Notes under the pieces: generated by a model
What the model was told of the DNA's origin: nothing
What the model saw: only the letters and a program-made list of their open reading frames with translations
Databases searched by the model: none
Position numbers and translations under genes: made by a program
Source of the DNA: Nitrospirota bacterium
GTDB lineage: Bacteria > Nitrospirota > Nitrospiria > Nitrospirales > Nitrospiraceae
Reading direction: 5' to 3'
Assembly (NCBI GenBank): GCA_022545705.1
Contig: JACZQN010000012.1
Location: 1 to 33,455 of the forward strand
Length of the DNA stretch: 33,455 bases
Shown here: one piece after another, positions 27,023 through 33,455 of the stretch
How the letters are laid out: each line of letters begins with the position of its first letter
How positions within the stretch are numbered: position 1 is the stretch's first letter

Positions 27023-27508
27023 TCATCCTCCCAACCGGGTTCGAGCAGTGCATGAAAACACGTTGCTGAGGAGGTGAATAGCTTGCTGGCAGATGCCAGG
27101 ACTTTTGCTTTCTCTCGGCCCCGCAACATTCAAGACGTGTACTTGGCGCGCTTCAAGCCATGACGCGATGGCCGCAGGATCAGGCGGGTTATCGAGATCG
27201 ATCAAGAGGTACGGCTTTCCCAGGCGTGCGGCGACGTCGATGGTGAATGCTGTCCCCTCCGAGGGGGTTCCCCTGGTCAGGACCAGCGTTGCGTCGGAGT
27301 CCCTGACATTCCACTCCGTCCGTTGCGCGTAGGCGTCGGATGGCGTTTCCGTGAGCGGATAGCTGAGCGCGATGGGGCCATCTTCCGCTTTCCGGTCTCT
27401 GGGACACCACCCGCCTGACGGGACTCCTTGTTCCCTGGCCACGTCCAACGCTGCACGGTCCACCCCGGTCTGCCCACCTGAGATGATTTTCTTGAGCATG
27501 CGATCCAC
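27023..27508 (-). CDS. Molybdenum-cofactor-carrier-like protein
   Basis: About 161 residues with a Rossmann-like fold: KKIISGGQTGVDRAALDVA at the start, then SGGWCPRDRKAEDGPIA, YPLTETPSDAYAQRTEWNVR, DSDATLVLTRGTPSEGTAFT and GKPYLLIDLDNPP. These are the motifs of the putative molybdenum carrier family. Relatives in Chlamydomonas bind molybdopterin cofactor; activity of the bacterial proteins is less certain. I choose GTG at 27508, with AGGAG eight bases upstream; ATG at 27499 is the alternative. A longer frame up to 27778 overlaps the next gene and does not look coding. Codirectional with the neighbours. Confidence 0.8.
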   Translation of the reverse strand: MDRMLKKIISGGQTGVDRAALDVAREQGVPSGGWCPRDRKAEDGPIALSYPLTETPSDAYAQRTEWNVRDSDATLVLTRGTPSEGTAFTIDVAARLGKPYLLIDLDNPPDPAAIASWLEARQVHVLNVAGPRESKSPGICQQAIHLLSNVFSCTARTRLGG

Positions 27509-27650
27509 TGTCCCGGCTCCTCGTGTGGAGCCGCGGCCAAGGTTGATATGTCGGCGTGCTAGGGCAGTGTAGTGACAAGGCTCGCAGGGAATCAATGGCA
27601 AGGATTCCCACCTCATGATCATCACATGGGTCAACCTGAAACAGGCGAGG

Positions 27651-29117
27651 CTATGTCTGACGGGGAACGTGAGCGGGGTTGACCCTTGGCGCACGTGGGG
27701 CGAGGAGGGAAGGCTGTCGGGGTTGATATACTTGCACGCCGATATCAAAGGCGTATTCACCACCATCGTCTCTCCCATCTTTGCCGGCGCTGTACAGTTT
27801 CCCCTCTTCCGGGTCCCAAATCATCGGGAGTCCCGTGAAGGGATCATAGTAGTTGGGGCCCGCTTTAGCGATGTGTGCCTGGTAGGGTTGCTGGCTGGAT
27901 GCGATCCGCAACACCGCCTGCAGTGCGGCGAGACGAAGGCGGGTGTCGGTTTCCATTAATCGGTCGACGAACGGTTTCCAATTTGGCTCTGGGGCCCTAT
28001 ACAGGAAATTGTCGAACGGGTTGATGAATTCGTCGAAAAAGCTTCCCGGGACGGCGTTGGCGATGTCATGCAATTTCGGCAAAGTCCTGCCGGGTGCCTC
28101 CGTGGCCTTGATCGTTGAGTCGTAATACGCTGCGAAGATATTCAGGCTGCGCTGTTTCTTGACCAGCCCTCTCACGATCGCAAGGGGTGGGACCGGATGG
28201 GCAACCTGCTCAAATTCGTGTTCCGTCATACCGGCGGTCGAAGCGATCCACTGTTGGTTGTTCTTGGCGTCCTCTTGGGCCGTGGGATCCTGTTTCACGC
28301 GTGTCCGTTCGTACCGGGCGAGTCCTTTGGCGAATTCATTCTGGATTGGCCACCGTAACGATCGCTCTTCCTGAGAAAGGGGACGCGCCAAGGTGGTCAC
28401 TCGTTGGAAAGTCCTCCGGTCCAGATCTGGCTGGCTCAAGAGCGCGGAGAGGAGGTGAGCGTCATCGTCAACGACGCTCGCGGCTAAGACCTTCACCGGG
28501 AGCGTCTTCGCGCTGGCCAGGACGGTCCGCCACGCGGAGAGGTCCTGCTCCAGCCGGTCAAGCCCTTCTCCTGCGTTGAGGGCAAATCCCTGACCAAGGT
28601 AGAGCCGATGCGCGACAAAAAGCTCAACAGCACGGGGGCTTCCGGGATGACCATACCCCATGTCGTCGAATGGCGTGCTCAACCATTGAGCATACCGGTT
28701 GATAAGGTGCGGATATCGAGCGACAGCCGCTGTGTACTCTTCTTGATGCTCCGTGAACTTCGCAATCGGATCAGGCTCTTTCCAAGCGTCGAAAGCCGGG
28801 ACTTCATTGGCCGTAAACCGGAGTTCGGCACGCTGCTCTTTGCTGTAGTCGAGGAACCAGTGACCATAACCACTCTCGGCTTCGAGCCACATATCGAATC
28901 CGGCTTTGATAGGGTCTACTGAAGGAGCGGCGGCAAAGCCGAGGAACAGGAAGTACCCCGTGCTGTTCGGGCGATCAACGGACAGAGGAGGCGCGGTGGT
29001 TACGGTTTGAAAGTTGGTGCTGGTACTGTCATCGGCCCCTGAATAGAACAGGCCGACAAGGTCCACGGCCACGATGGTGAAGAAAAGGAGAAGGACAAGC
29101 CTGGTGAATCTTTGCAT
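27651..29117 (-). CDS. Large exported protein of unknown function
   Basis: A 488-residue protein with an N-terminal signal or anchor (RLVLLLFFTIVAVDLVGLFY), then a long soluble region, mostly helical, with no family I recognise. The C-terminal part carries YYDPFTGLPMIWDPEEGKLY and YSAGKDGRDDGGEYAFD. This DP(F/W)xG...YSxGxDGxDDGG arrangement resembles the calcium-site tail seen in many secretion pseudopilins and in uncharacterised exported proteins; here it is isolated from any pilin-like N-terminus. The upstream part of the gene (minus strand side, 29118 onward) is AT-rich and may hold its promoter, but I could not settle on one. Confidence 0.75.
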   Translation of the reverse strand: MQRFTRLVLLLFFTIVAVDLVGLFYSGADDSTSTNFQTVTTAPPLSVDRPNSTGYFLFLGFAAAPSVDPIKAGFDMWLEAESGYGHWFLDYSKEQRAELRFTANEVPAFDAWKEPDPIAKFTEHQEEYTAAVARYPHLINRYAQWLSTPFDDMGYGHPGSPRAVELFVAHRLYLGQGFALNAGEGLDRLEQDLSAWRTVLASAKTLPVKVLAASVVDDDAHLLSALLSQPDLDRRTFQRVTTLARPLSQEERSLRWPIQNEFAKGLARYERTRVKQDPTAQEDAKNNQQWIASTAGMTEHEFEQVAHPVPPLAIVRGLVKKQRSLNIFAAYYDSTIKATEAPGRTLPKLHDIANAVPGSFFDEFINPFDNFLYRAPEPNWKPFVDRLMETDTRLRLAALQAVLRIASSQQPYQAHIAKAGPNYYDPFTGLPMIWDPEEGKLYSAGKDGRDDGGEYAFDIGVQVYQPRQPSLLAPRAPRVNPAHVPRQT

Positions 29118-29418
29118 GCTGAGCCCTTAACTTTTATTAATGTGGGTTGGTGACCGTCTGTGGTGGACCCAGTTCAATTTTACCAGACCACATAACTGAT
29201 TGAATGTATTGCAATAATTAACCTATCCCCTCTCAACCGTGCGCGGAAACTTGGCATCGGTGGCAGATCAGGTGAAAAGGGGGCAGCAGCCGCAGAATCA
29301 AGGGAAGCATCTTGCACGTCTGCTGGCCGGACAAAAGATCATGTAACGAACCATTCGCGGCACCGCACAAGTTTCGGCGCCACGTGCACGCTTGAACAGG
29401 CTCTGGCCAACTTTCACC
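29118..29418. other. Intergenic region before the B12 block
   Basis: No gene or RNA recognised. The first 100 bases are AT-rich and probably hold the promoter of the minus-strand exported protein. The rest shows no repeat or structure I can support. Confidence 0.4.
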
Positions 29419-29448
29419 TTGACAACCTTCTTACGCCTCTCCTAGAGT
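29419..29448 (+). promoter_or_regulatory. Promoter of the btuFCD transcript
   Basis: Perfect TTGACA at 29419-29424, 18-base spacer, TAGAGT at 29443-29448, directly before the cobalamin riboswitch. The -10 is 4 of 6; spacing and position support it. Confidence 0.5.
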
Positions 29449-29454
29449 GAGTTT

Positions 29455-29800
29455 ACGATTTATTGAATCTGCCTTGGGTCAAGGGAAGAGGGTGAGACTC
29501 CCTCGTGGTCCCGCCGCTGTGATTGGGGAAGAAACCCGCTCTAGCCACTGTCCATATGTGTGCAGCGTCCATAGCGTCTATCGCGTTCTGCGTCTGATAC
29601 ATGGACGCAATGACGCGAGCGACGCAACAGACGCTTGACGCGGCGGATGGGAAGGCGCGGGGACTAGAGAGCGATGGTGAAGAGGAGGTAGTGCCGTTGA
29701 GGAAGGGGCGGACGGGCTGACCGATTCGCCGGCTTCTAAATAGTGGCGCTGGTTAGGCCTCCCACCGCGACTCCCATCAGCCAGAAGACCTGCCCGGGCG
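29455..29800 (+). ncRNA. Cobalamin riboswitch 1 (before btuF)
   Basis: An adenosylcobalamin-type aptamer. Core elements in order: GGGAAGAGGGTGAGACTCC near 29476-29495, the B12 box CCGCCGCTGTGA at about 29510, GCCACTGT at 29545, GGGAAGG at 29650, and CAGCCAGAAGACCTGCC at about 29777. The arm between GCCACTG and GGGAAGG holds the GCGTC/GACGC stutter. A long insertion of about 110 bases lies between GGGAAGG and the final element. An intrinsic terminator follows at 29857, so ligand binding probably ends transcription before btuF. Confidence 0.9.
29543..29658 (+). repeat. Riboswitch arm, copy 1 of a 116-base near-identical repeat
   Basis: From AGCCACTG to GGAAGGCGC. Aligns without gaps to 33166-33281 with only about 5 differences, all in two small clusters. 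Inside it GCGTC words (three exact, one GCGTT) at 7-9 base steps are followed by five GACGC words at the same steps, so it can fold as a hairpin. GCGTCCAT and ATGGACGC form one perfect pair. The rest of the two riboswitches is far more diverged. Confidence 0.85.
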
Positions 29801-29856
29801 TAAAGCCGTCTTTCCCTCGAGGGCTGGGGAAAGCGTGAGGGTGAAGAAGCGGGTGC

Positions 29857-29895
29857 AATCCTCAGGGCCGCCAAGGCCTTGAGGATTTTTTATTT
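29857..29895 (+). terminator. Riboswitch terminator overlapping the btuF ribosome site
   Basis: Stem of 13 pairs with one G-U: 29857-29869 with 29875-29887, loop GCCAA, then six T. A strong intrinsic terminator. Its 3' arm contains TTGAGGA (29879-29885), which lies 8 bases before the TTG at 29894, so the hairpin would also hide the probable Shine-Dalgarno of btuF. Confidence 0.85.
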
Positions 29896-30892
29896 GGCTT
29901 CGCAGCATCCACAGACCAGATGGCGGCGAAGGGTTGGAGGGGTTTGCCTGGCTACCGCACTTCTGGTGGCAGGGGTCGGCCAGGCAGCCGCAGGGGAGCA
30001 CGCATCCATGAAGCGACGGCAGCAGGGTATCCTGACCGGAATGCCGTTCATGGCCAACCTGGCCCCGCGCACCTTTGTAGACGATCTCGGCCGAAAAATT
30101 TATCTGGCGAAGCCGCCCACCCGCATTGTCTCTCTGGCACCGAGTATCACCGAAATTCTGTTTGCGATTGGCCTCGATGAGCAGATCGTCGGCGTCACCC
30201 AGTTTTGCAATTACCCGCCTCAAGCCAAAGCCAAGCCGAAGGTGGGATATACCCGTCCGAACCTTGAAACTATTGTGGCGCTCCAGCCCCACTTGATCTT
30301 AGCTCCGAGGGAATATCTGCGCGCCGATATCCTGGACAAATTGGAACAATTGAAGATCCCAGTCTATGTCTTAGAGGCCAAGACCGTCGAGGATATTTTC
30401 TCCCACATCCGGACGATTGGGCGGATGGTCAATCGTTCCGAGGCTGCCGATTCCTTGGCCGCAGAAACGCGTCGGCGCGTCTCCGACGTCAAGTCCCGCA
30501 CCGAGAACCTCACCCGCCGCCGACTCCTCTATGTCATTAATACACACCCGTTGGTTACAGTCGGACCAGGGAGCTTCATCGATCATCTCATTGAGCTTGC
30601 TGGCGGGTCGAACGTGGCGGCGCACGCGCCGACTCCCTATCCGAGGCTCAGCATGGAAGAAGTCCTGAAAGGAGACCCTGAACTGATTCTCTTTCCGGTG
30701 GGTGGGGCCGAGGGGATTCCTGAGAGCGAGCAGGAACTCTGGCGCCGCTGGACGACAGTCTCGGCGGTCAAACATGGGGAGTTCCATCACATTAATCCAG
30801 ATCTTTTGAACCGTCCCGGTCCGCGCATCGCCGAAGGATTGGAAACCCTCGCCAGAATCATCCATCCGGAAGTGTTTAAGGACCGAAACTGA
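29894..30892 (+). CDS. btuF: Vitamin B12 ABC transporter, substrate-binding protein
   Basis: Periplasmic protein that delivers cobalamin to BtuCD. A signal peptide (RWRRRVGGVCLATALLVAG, cleavage near QAAAG) is followed by the class III binding-protein fold: RIVSLAPSITEILFAIGLDE, VGVTQFCNYPPQAKAKPKVG, LETIVALQPHLILAP, then the long hinge helix and a C-terminal lobe with VTVGPGSFIDHLIELAGGSN. This is the BtuF pattern more than a siderophore one, and the B12 riboswitch upstream supports it. No ATG or GTG precedes the signal peptide in frame; TTG at 29894 has GAGGA at the right distance and is my choice. The first gene of btuFCD; three bases separate its stop from the TTG that opens the btuC frame. 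Confidence 0.88.
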   Translation: MASQHPQTRWRRRVGGVCLATALLVAGVGQAAAGEHASMKRRQQGILTGMPFMANLAPRTFVDDLGRKIYLAKPPTRIVSLAPSITEILFAIGLDEQIVGVTQFCNYPPQAKAKPKVGYTRPNLETIVALQPHLILAPREYLRADILDKLEQLKIPVYVLEAKTVEDIFSHIRTIGRMVNRSEAADSLAAETRRRVSDVKSRTENLTRRRLLYVINTHPLVTVGPGSFIDHLIELAGGSNVAAHAPTPYPRLSMEEVLKGDPELILFPVGGAEGIPESEQELWRRWTTVSAVKHGEFHHINPDLLNRPGPRIAEGLETLARIIHPEVFKDRN

Positions 30893-30897
30893 TCTTG

Positions 30898-32058
30898 ATG
30901 AGCATCTCGGGCGCGCAAAAAAGGGGTGGTCAGAAGGAGGTCGTGAGTGAGGTAATGGCGCCTGGCGTGCAGGCATCTTGTGCCGGGCCGAAGGTCAAGC
31001 CCTGGCAAGAGAAATCAGTTCTCACAGTCAGGCGATGGGTGGCCACGTTGCTGGGCCTAGGAGCGGCGGGTCTGCTCGTCATGATCGGCTGTCTACAGTT
31101 CGGTGCGGAAGACATCGGCTTTTTCGAAGTGGCAAGCATCCTGGGCCGGGCGGTACAGAGTTCACATCCGAGCCAGGCGTCGAGCGAGACGGCGCAAGTT
31201 ATCCTCTTGCAGGTCAGACTCCCAAGGGTGTTGTTAGGGTTCATGGTTGGTGGGTGCCTAGCCGCCGTCGGAGTGGGGCTCCAGGCTTTGCTGCGAAACC
31301 CGCTGGCGGATCCCTACGTACTCGGTATCTCGAGTGGCGCCGCGCTAGGGGCTGCTCTGGCTATCCTTCTGGGGATCGGCACGACTATCTTCTCCATCTC
31401 GACACTGCCCCTGTTTGCGTTCGCGGGAGGGCTGCTCTCCCTTGTCGTGGTCTATCGGATCGCGGCCTCGTATGGGCGTCTTCCCGTGCACACTCTCCTG
31501 TTGGCCGGAATCATTTTGAACGCCATCTTCACGGCCTTGATCATGTTCATCACTTCGATAATGGGTCCGAATCGTGCGTTCGGGTTGATGTCCTGGCTCA
31601 TGGGCACGTTGACAGCACCAGACTACCCGGCTCTTGGCGTGCTCGCCATCTACCTCCTTGTGGGAGGCCTGATCCTCTTCCGGCAGGCGCGGGCGCTCAA
31701 TCTTTTGACACTCGGAGAGGAGTCTGCGCGATCCCTCGGGGTCGAGGTGGAAAGAGCGAAAAAAGTCGTGTTCTTCACGTCAGCGCTTTTGACTGGGGCG
31801 GTGGTGTCGGTCAGCGGGATGATCGGCTTTGTGGGAATGCTCATTCCCCACGCAGTCCGGATGGTTATCGGAGCTGATCATCGACTGCTCCTGCCAGCCT
31901 CAGCCGTCGTCGGGGGCACGTTTTTGATGGCCGCCGACACAGTGGCCCGGACGATCATGGCCCCGGCCGAAATCCCGGTAGGGGTCGTCACAGCACTCGT
32001 GGGGGGACCGGTGTTTGTGTACTTGCTCATGTACCGGAAAGGCGGGCTCGCGGTATGA
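30898..32058 (+). CDS. btuC: Vitamin B12 ABC transporter, permease
   Basis: FecCD-family inner-membrane permease, about 386 residues with some ten membrane helices. The hallmark stretch RLPRVLLGFMVGGCLAAVG is followed by GLQALLRNPLADPYVLGIS. The cytoplasmic coupling helix region ARSLGVEVERAKKVVFF and the late motif GFVGMLIPHAVRMVIGADHR are present. The first 45 residues are polar and unlike the family, so the real start may be further in: ATG 30898, GTG 30943 (AAGGAGG only two bases before it) and ATG 30955 are all in frame. Ends in a 4-base overlap with btuD. Together with BtuF and BtuD it forms the importer. Confidence 0.88.
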   Translation: MSISGAQKRGGQKEVVSEVMAPGVQASCAGPKVKPWQEKSVLTVRRWVATLLGLGAAGLLVMIGCLQFGAEDIGFFEVASILGRAVQSSHPSQASSETAQVILLQVRLPRVLLGFMVGGCLAAVGVGLQALLRNPLADPYVLGISSGAALGAALAILLGIGTTIFSISTLPLFAFAGGLLSLVVVYRIAASYGRLPVHTLLLAGIILNAIFTALIMFITSIMGPNRAFGLMSWLMGTLTAPDYPALGVLAIYLLVGGLILFRQARALNLLTLGEESARSLGVEVERAKKVVFFTSALLTGAVVSVSGMIGFVGMLIPHAVRMVIGADHRLLLPASAVVGGTFLMAADTVARTIMAPAEIPVGVVTALVGGPVFVYLLMYRKGGLAV

Positions 32059-32939
32059 CTCGCCAGGCCTACGCTGTCGAGCAGATCAGGTTTAGCTATC
32101 GGGATGGCCGCAACGGTGCGCCGGCCTGGGTCTTGGACGGTGTGAGCTTTGAGGTCGCTGAGGGCGAGATTCTCGGAGTGATCGGGCCCAATGGCTCTGG
32201 GAAAACGTCGCTGCTCAAGCTGATGACCAAGGTGTTCCAGCCTCAGGCAGGTGCGGTTCACCTCTTCGGGCATGAGCTTGCTGGGATGCCACAAGACGCG
32301 GTGGCTCGGGTCGCGGCTCTGGTGCCTCAGGATAGCCAGCAGATTTTCCCGTTCACAATTGCTGAGATGGTTCTCATGGGCCGATTCCCACATCGTCGTC
32401 GCGGTGGGGTGTTACTGGGCTTAGGATGGGAAAGGCCGGAAGACCTCAGGCTCGCAGAGCACGCGATGGTGGAGATGGACGTCGCGCATTTGAGCCATCG
32501 GTCCATCGCTGATGTCTCGGGCGGCGAGCGCCAGCGGGCGATCATTGCCCGTGCGCTCACGCAGGAACCGCGAGTGCTGTTGCTGGATGAGCCGACGGCC
32601 TTTCTGGACCTTAACCATCAACTGGATATCTGTCGCATTCTGGGACATCTGAATGAAGAGCGGGGGCTGACGGTTATTTTGGTGTCCCATGATCTGAACC
32701 TTGCGAGCCAATACTGTGACCAGCTCCTACTCTTGAAAGATGGTCAAATTTTTCAGATCGGCACGCCGGAGGAAGTCATCCGACCTGAAATCCTTGAGGC
32801 AGTCTATGGGTGCCAAGTACTCGTGGATTGCCATCCGGTGACGGGCCTCCCGCGCGTGACGTTACCTGGCCGGACGGTAGCCGGCGGGGCTGACAAGCGT
32901 GCACATGACCAAGCTGATATCCAGAAGCCGGCAAGCTGA
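32055..32939 (+). CDS. btuD: Vitamin B12 ABC transporter, ATPase
   Basis: ABC ATPase of the BtuD/FecE type, 294 residues. Walker A GPNGSGKT is at residues 44-51, the signature is DVSGGERQRAIIARAL, Walker B is VLLLDEPTAFLD, and the switch histidine is in LVSHDLNLASQYCDQ. It starts in an ATGA overlap with btuC. The C-terminus after LPRVTLPGRTVAGG is a hydrophilic tail (ADKRAHDQADIQKPAS) encoded by a degenerate GCTGACAAG word; the TGA stop itself is part of one such word. The normal domain probably ends about 20 residues earlier. Function is supported by position and the riboswitch. Confidence 0.9.
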   Translation: MTRQAYAVEQIRFSYRDGRNGAPAWVLDGVSFEVAEGEILGVIGPNGSGKTSLLKLMTKVFQPQAGAVHLFGHELAGMPQDAVARVAALVPQDSQQIFPFTIAEMVLMGRFPHRRRGGVLLGLGWERPEDLRLAEHAMVEMDVAHLSHRSIADVSGGERQRAIIARALTQEPRVLLLDEPTAFLDLNHQLDICRILGHLNEERGLTVILVSHDLNLASQYCDQLLLLKDGQIFQIGTPEEVIRPEILEAVYGCQVLVDCHPVTGLPRVTLPGRTVAGGADKRAHDQADIQKPAS

Positions 32940-33001
32940 CAAGGCAGAAAGCTGACAAGATCCGGATTTTCGCTTGTGAGCCTGCTCGCTTGTTTGCCGA
33001 A
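32889..33001 (+). repeat. Stuttering inverted repeat, GCTGACAAG word
   Basis: GCTGACAAG-like words (32889, 32934, 32950 and partial copies between) run from the 3' end of btuD through its stop codon. The complement GCTTGT and GCTCGCTTGTTTGCC follows at 32973-33000. The arms pair imperfectly, GGCAAGCTGACAAGGC against GCCTGCTCGCTTGTTTGCC. Same word family as the element after ribH. Confidence 0.65.
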
Positions 33002-33082
33002 GAAAGCGGGATGGATTTGGGACCCGATCCTTCCGCGTTGAGCTGGGGGTCCATGAGTCAATCAACACGAGAGGGAAGATTA

Positions 33083-33325
33083 GAGGATAGGCCGCCAGCG
33101 ACGGGGAAGATGGTGCGAAGCCATCACGGTGCCGCCACTGTAAGCGGGGAGTGATCCTGCAGGCGAGCCACTGTCCGTGTGCGTGCAGCGTCCATAGCGT
33201 CTATCGCGTTCTGCGTCTGATACATGGACGCAATGACGCGACTGACGCAACAGACGCTTGACGCGGCGGATGGGAAGGCGCAGGGGAGCGAGGATCCGCG
33301 AGTCAGGAGACCCGGCTGTCGGACG
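33083..33325 (+). ncRNA. Cobalamin riboswitch 2
   Basis: Second adenosylcobalamin aptamer with better consensus than the first: GGGGAAGATGGTGCGAAGCC at 33103, B12 box GCCGCCACTGTAAGCGG at about 33131, GAGCCACTGT at 33165, GGGAAGG at 33272, and AGTCAGGAGACCCGGC at 33301. It shares the 116-base arm with riboswitch 1. No terminator follows; instead a small hairpin covers a Shine-Dalgarno, so output is probably translational. It controls the partial gene at 33365. Confidence 0.92.
33166..33281 (+). repeat. Riboswitch arm, copy 2 of the 116-base repeat
   Basis: Gap-free counterpart of 29543-29658 with about 5 differences, including the same GCGTC/GACGC stuttered hairpin. Lies between the GCCACTG and GGGAAGG core elements of riboswitch 2. 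Confidence 0.85.
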
Positions 33326-33336
33326 ATTCCACTGAG

Positions 33337-33358
33337 CCCTTCGAGCACAAGGGAGGTG
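33337..33358 (+). promoter_or_regulatory. Shine-Dalgarno-masking hairpin of riboswitch 2
   Basis: CCCTT at 33337-33341 can pair with AAGGG at 33349-33353, loop CGAGCAC. AAGGGAGG is the ribosome site of the gene starting at 33365. This small stem is a plausible off-state that the aptamer could stabilise or release. Confidence 0.45.
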
Positions 33359-33364
33359 GGCGTC

Positions 33365-33455
33365 ATGCATGCTACTAACGCGTGGAGATATAACCAAGTT
33401 ATAGTTGCGATCTTCAGTCTCAATCTTACGTTCCAAGCTCTAACCACCCAAGCCA
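33365..33455 (+). CDS. Start of an exported protein gene, cut by the window edge (possible B12 outer-membrane receptor)
   Basis: ATG at 33365 with AAGGGAGG upstream and an open frame of 30 codons to the edge. It begins MHATNAWRYNQVIVAIFSLN, then LTFQALTTQA: a short basic start, hydrophobic core and polar end with A-x-A-like residues, i.e. a typical signal peptide. Sitting behind a cobalamin riboswitch and after btuFCD, a TonB-dependent BtuB-type receptor is the natural candidate, but no receptor sequence is visible yet; another exported B12-related protein is possible. Confidence 0.65.
   Translation, partial: MHATNAWRYNQVIVAIFSLNLTFQALTTQA

Noticed and set aside
27509-27778. N-terminal extension of the molybdenum-carrier-like gene
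   Set aside because: It overlaps the exported protein gene and does not resemble the family; GTG 27508 with AGGAG is a better start.
29447-29638. 63-codon frame at the start of riboswitch 1
   Set aside because: It lies wholly within conserved cobalamin aptamer sequence, whose structure explains the conservation.
30008-30010. ATG at 30008 as the btuF start
   Set aside because: It would remove the signal peptide that a periplasmic binding protein needs and has no better ribosome site.
33124-33447. Minus-strand 107-codon frame over riboswitch 2
   Set aside because: It is the complement of the aptamer and its stuttered arm; its repeated residues come from the GACGC words.

Overview
The window looks like a chromosomal segment of a Nitrospira-type bacterium (phylum Nitrospirota). 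This is inferred from high GC, an NNP-family nitrate/nitrite carrier, the rpoH-groES-groEL linkage, a B. subtilis-type Fe-S PurF and the overall feel of the proteins. No rRNA, tRNA or species marker is present to prove it. Nearly all of it is ordinary single-copy housekeeping sequence. No prophage, CRISPR array or intact insertion sequence was seen.

Layout. 1-2.8 kb (+): nitrogen control, with the 3' end of glnD, glnA and a GYD-domain gene. 3.0-6.3 kb (-): heat shock, rpoH then groES then groEL, with a strong sigma70-like promoter before rpoH and an intrinsic terminator after groEL. 6.6-7.8 kb (+): nitrate/nitrite MFS carrier. 7.9-19.3 kb (+): a long riboflavin/purine block, ribBA-ribH-nusB-purB-purC-purS-purQ-[interruption]-purL-purF. 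The interruption (13.9-15.6 kb) holds a broken 5' piece of a second purL, a reversed sixA, a stretch without a clear gene and a DUF4258/DUF2283 pair. 19.4-22.2 kb (+): exported thioredoxin-like protein, two small unknown proteins, a degenerate metallo-beta-lactamase-fold protein and a TPR protein. 22.3-24.5 kb: an internally deleted aldo/keto reductase gene coupled to an O-methyltransferase, a small membrane protein (-) and a DUF393 protein. 24.5-29.1 kb (-): TPR/gluzincin protein, isocitrate lyase/PEP mutase family enzyme, molybdenum-carrier-like protein and a large exported unknown. 29.4-33.5 kb (+): vitamin B12 uptake. Cobalamin riboswitch 1 precedes btuF-btuC-btuD, and riboswitch 2 precedes a gene cut by the window edge that begins with a signal peptide (possibly the outer-membrane B12 receptor).

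How the parts work together. GlnD and GlnA link nitrogen sensing to glutamine synthesis, and glutamine feeds PurQ/PurL and PurF. RpoH probably drives the chaperonin genes beside it. The B12 block is a complete inner-membrane import system under two riboswitches that appear to use different output mechanisms.

The most unusual signal is a recurring kind of junction between co-directional genes. A short word is repeated degenerately every 7-9 bases, usually starting at or inside the upstream stop codon, and is followed by the reverse complement of the same word, so the RNA could fold into a long imperfect hairpin. The word differs at each site (CAAG, TGAGT, GAGGC, GCGTG, GCTGACAAG) but the architecture is the same. 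A GCGTC/GACGC version sits inside both cobalamin riboswitches as a nearly identical ~116-base arm. In ribH and btuD the element is translated into the C-terminal tail. Other points of note are an apparent one-base frameshift at the end of groEL that carries the reading frame into its own terminator, a btuF start whose Shine-Dalgarno lies inside the riboswitch terminator, the purL remnant, and the in-frame internal deletion in the aldo/keto reductase.
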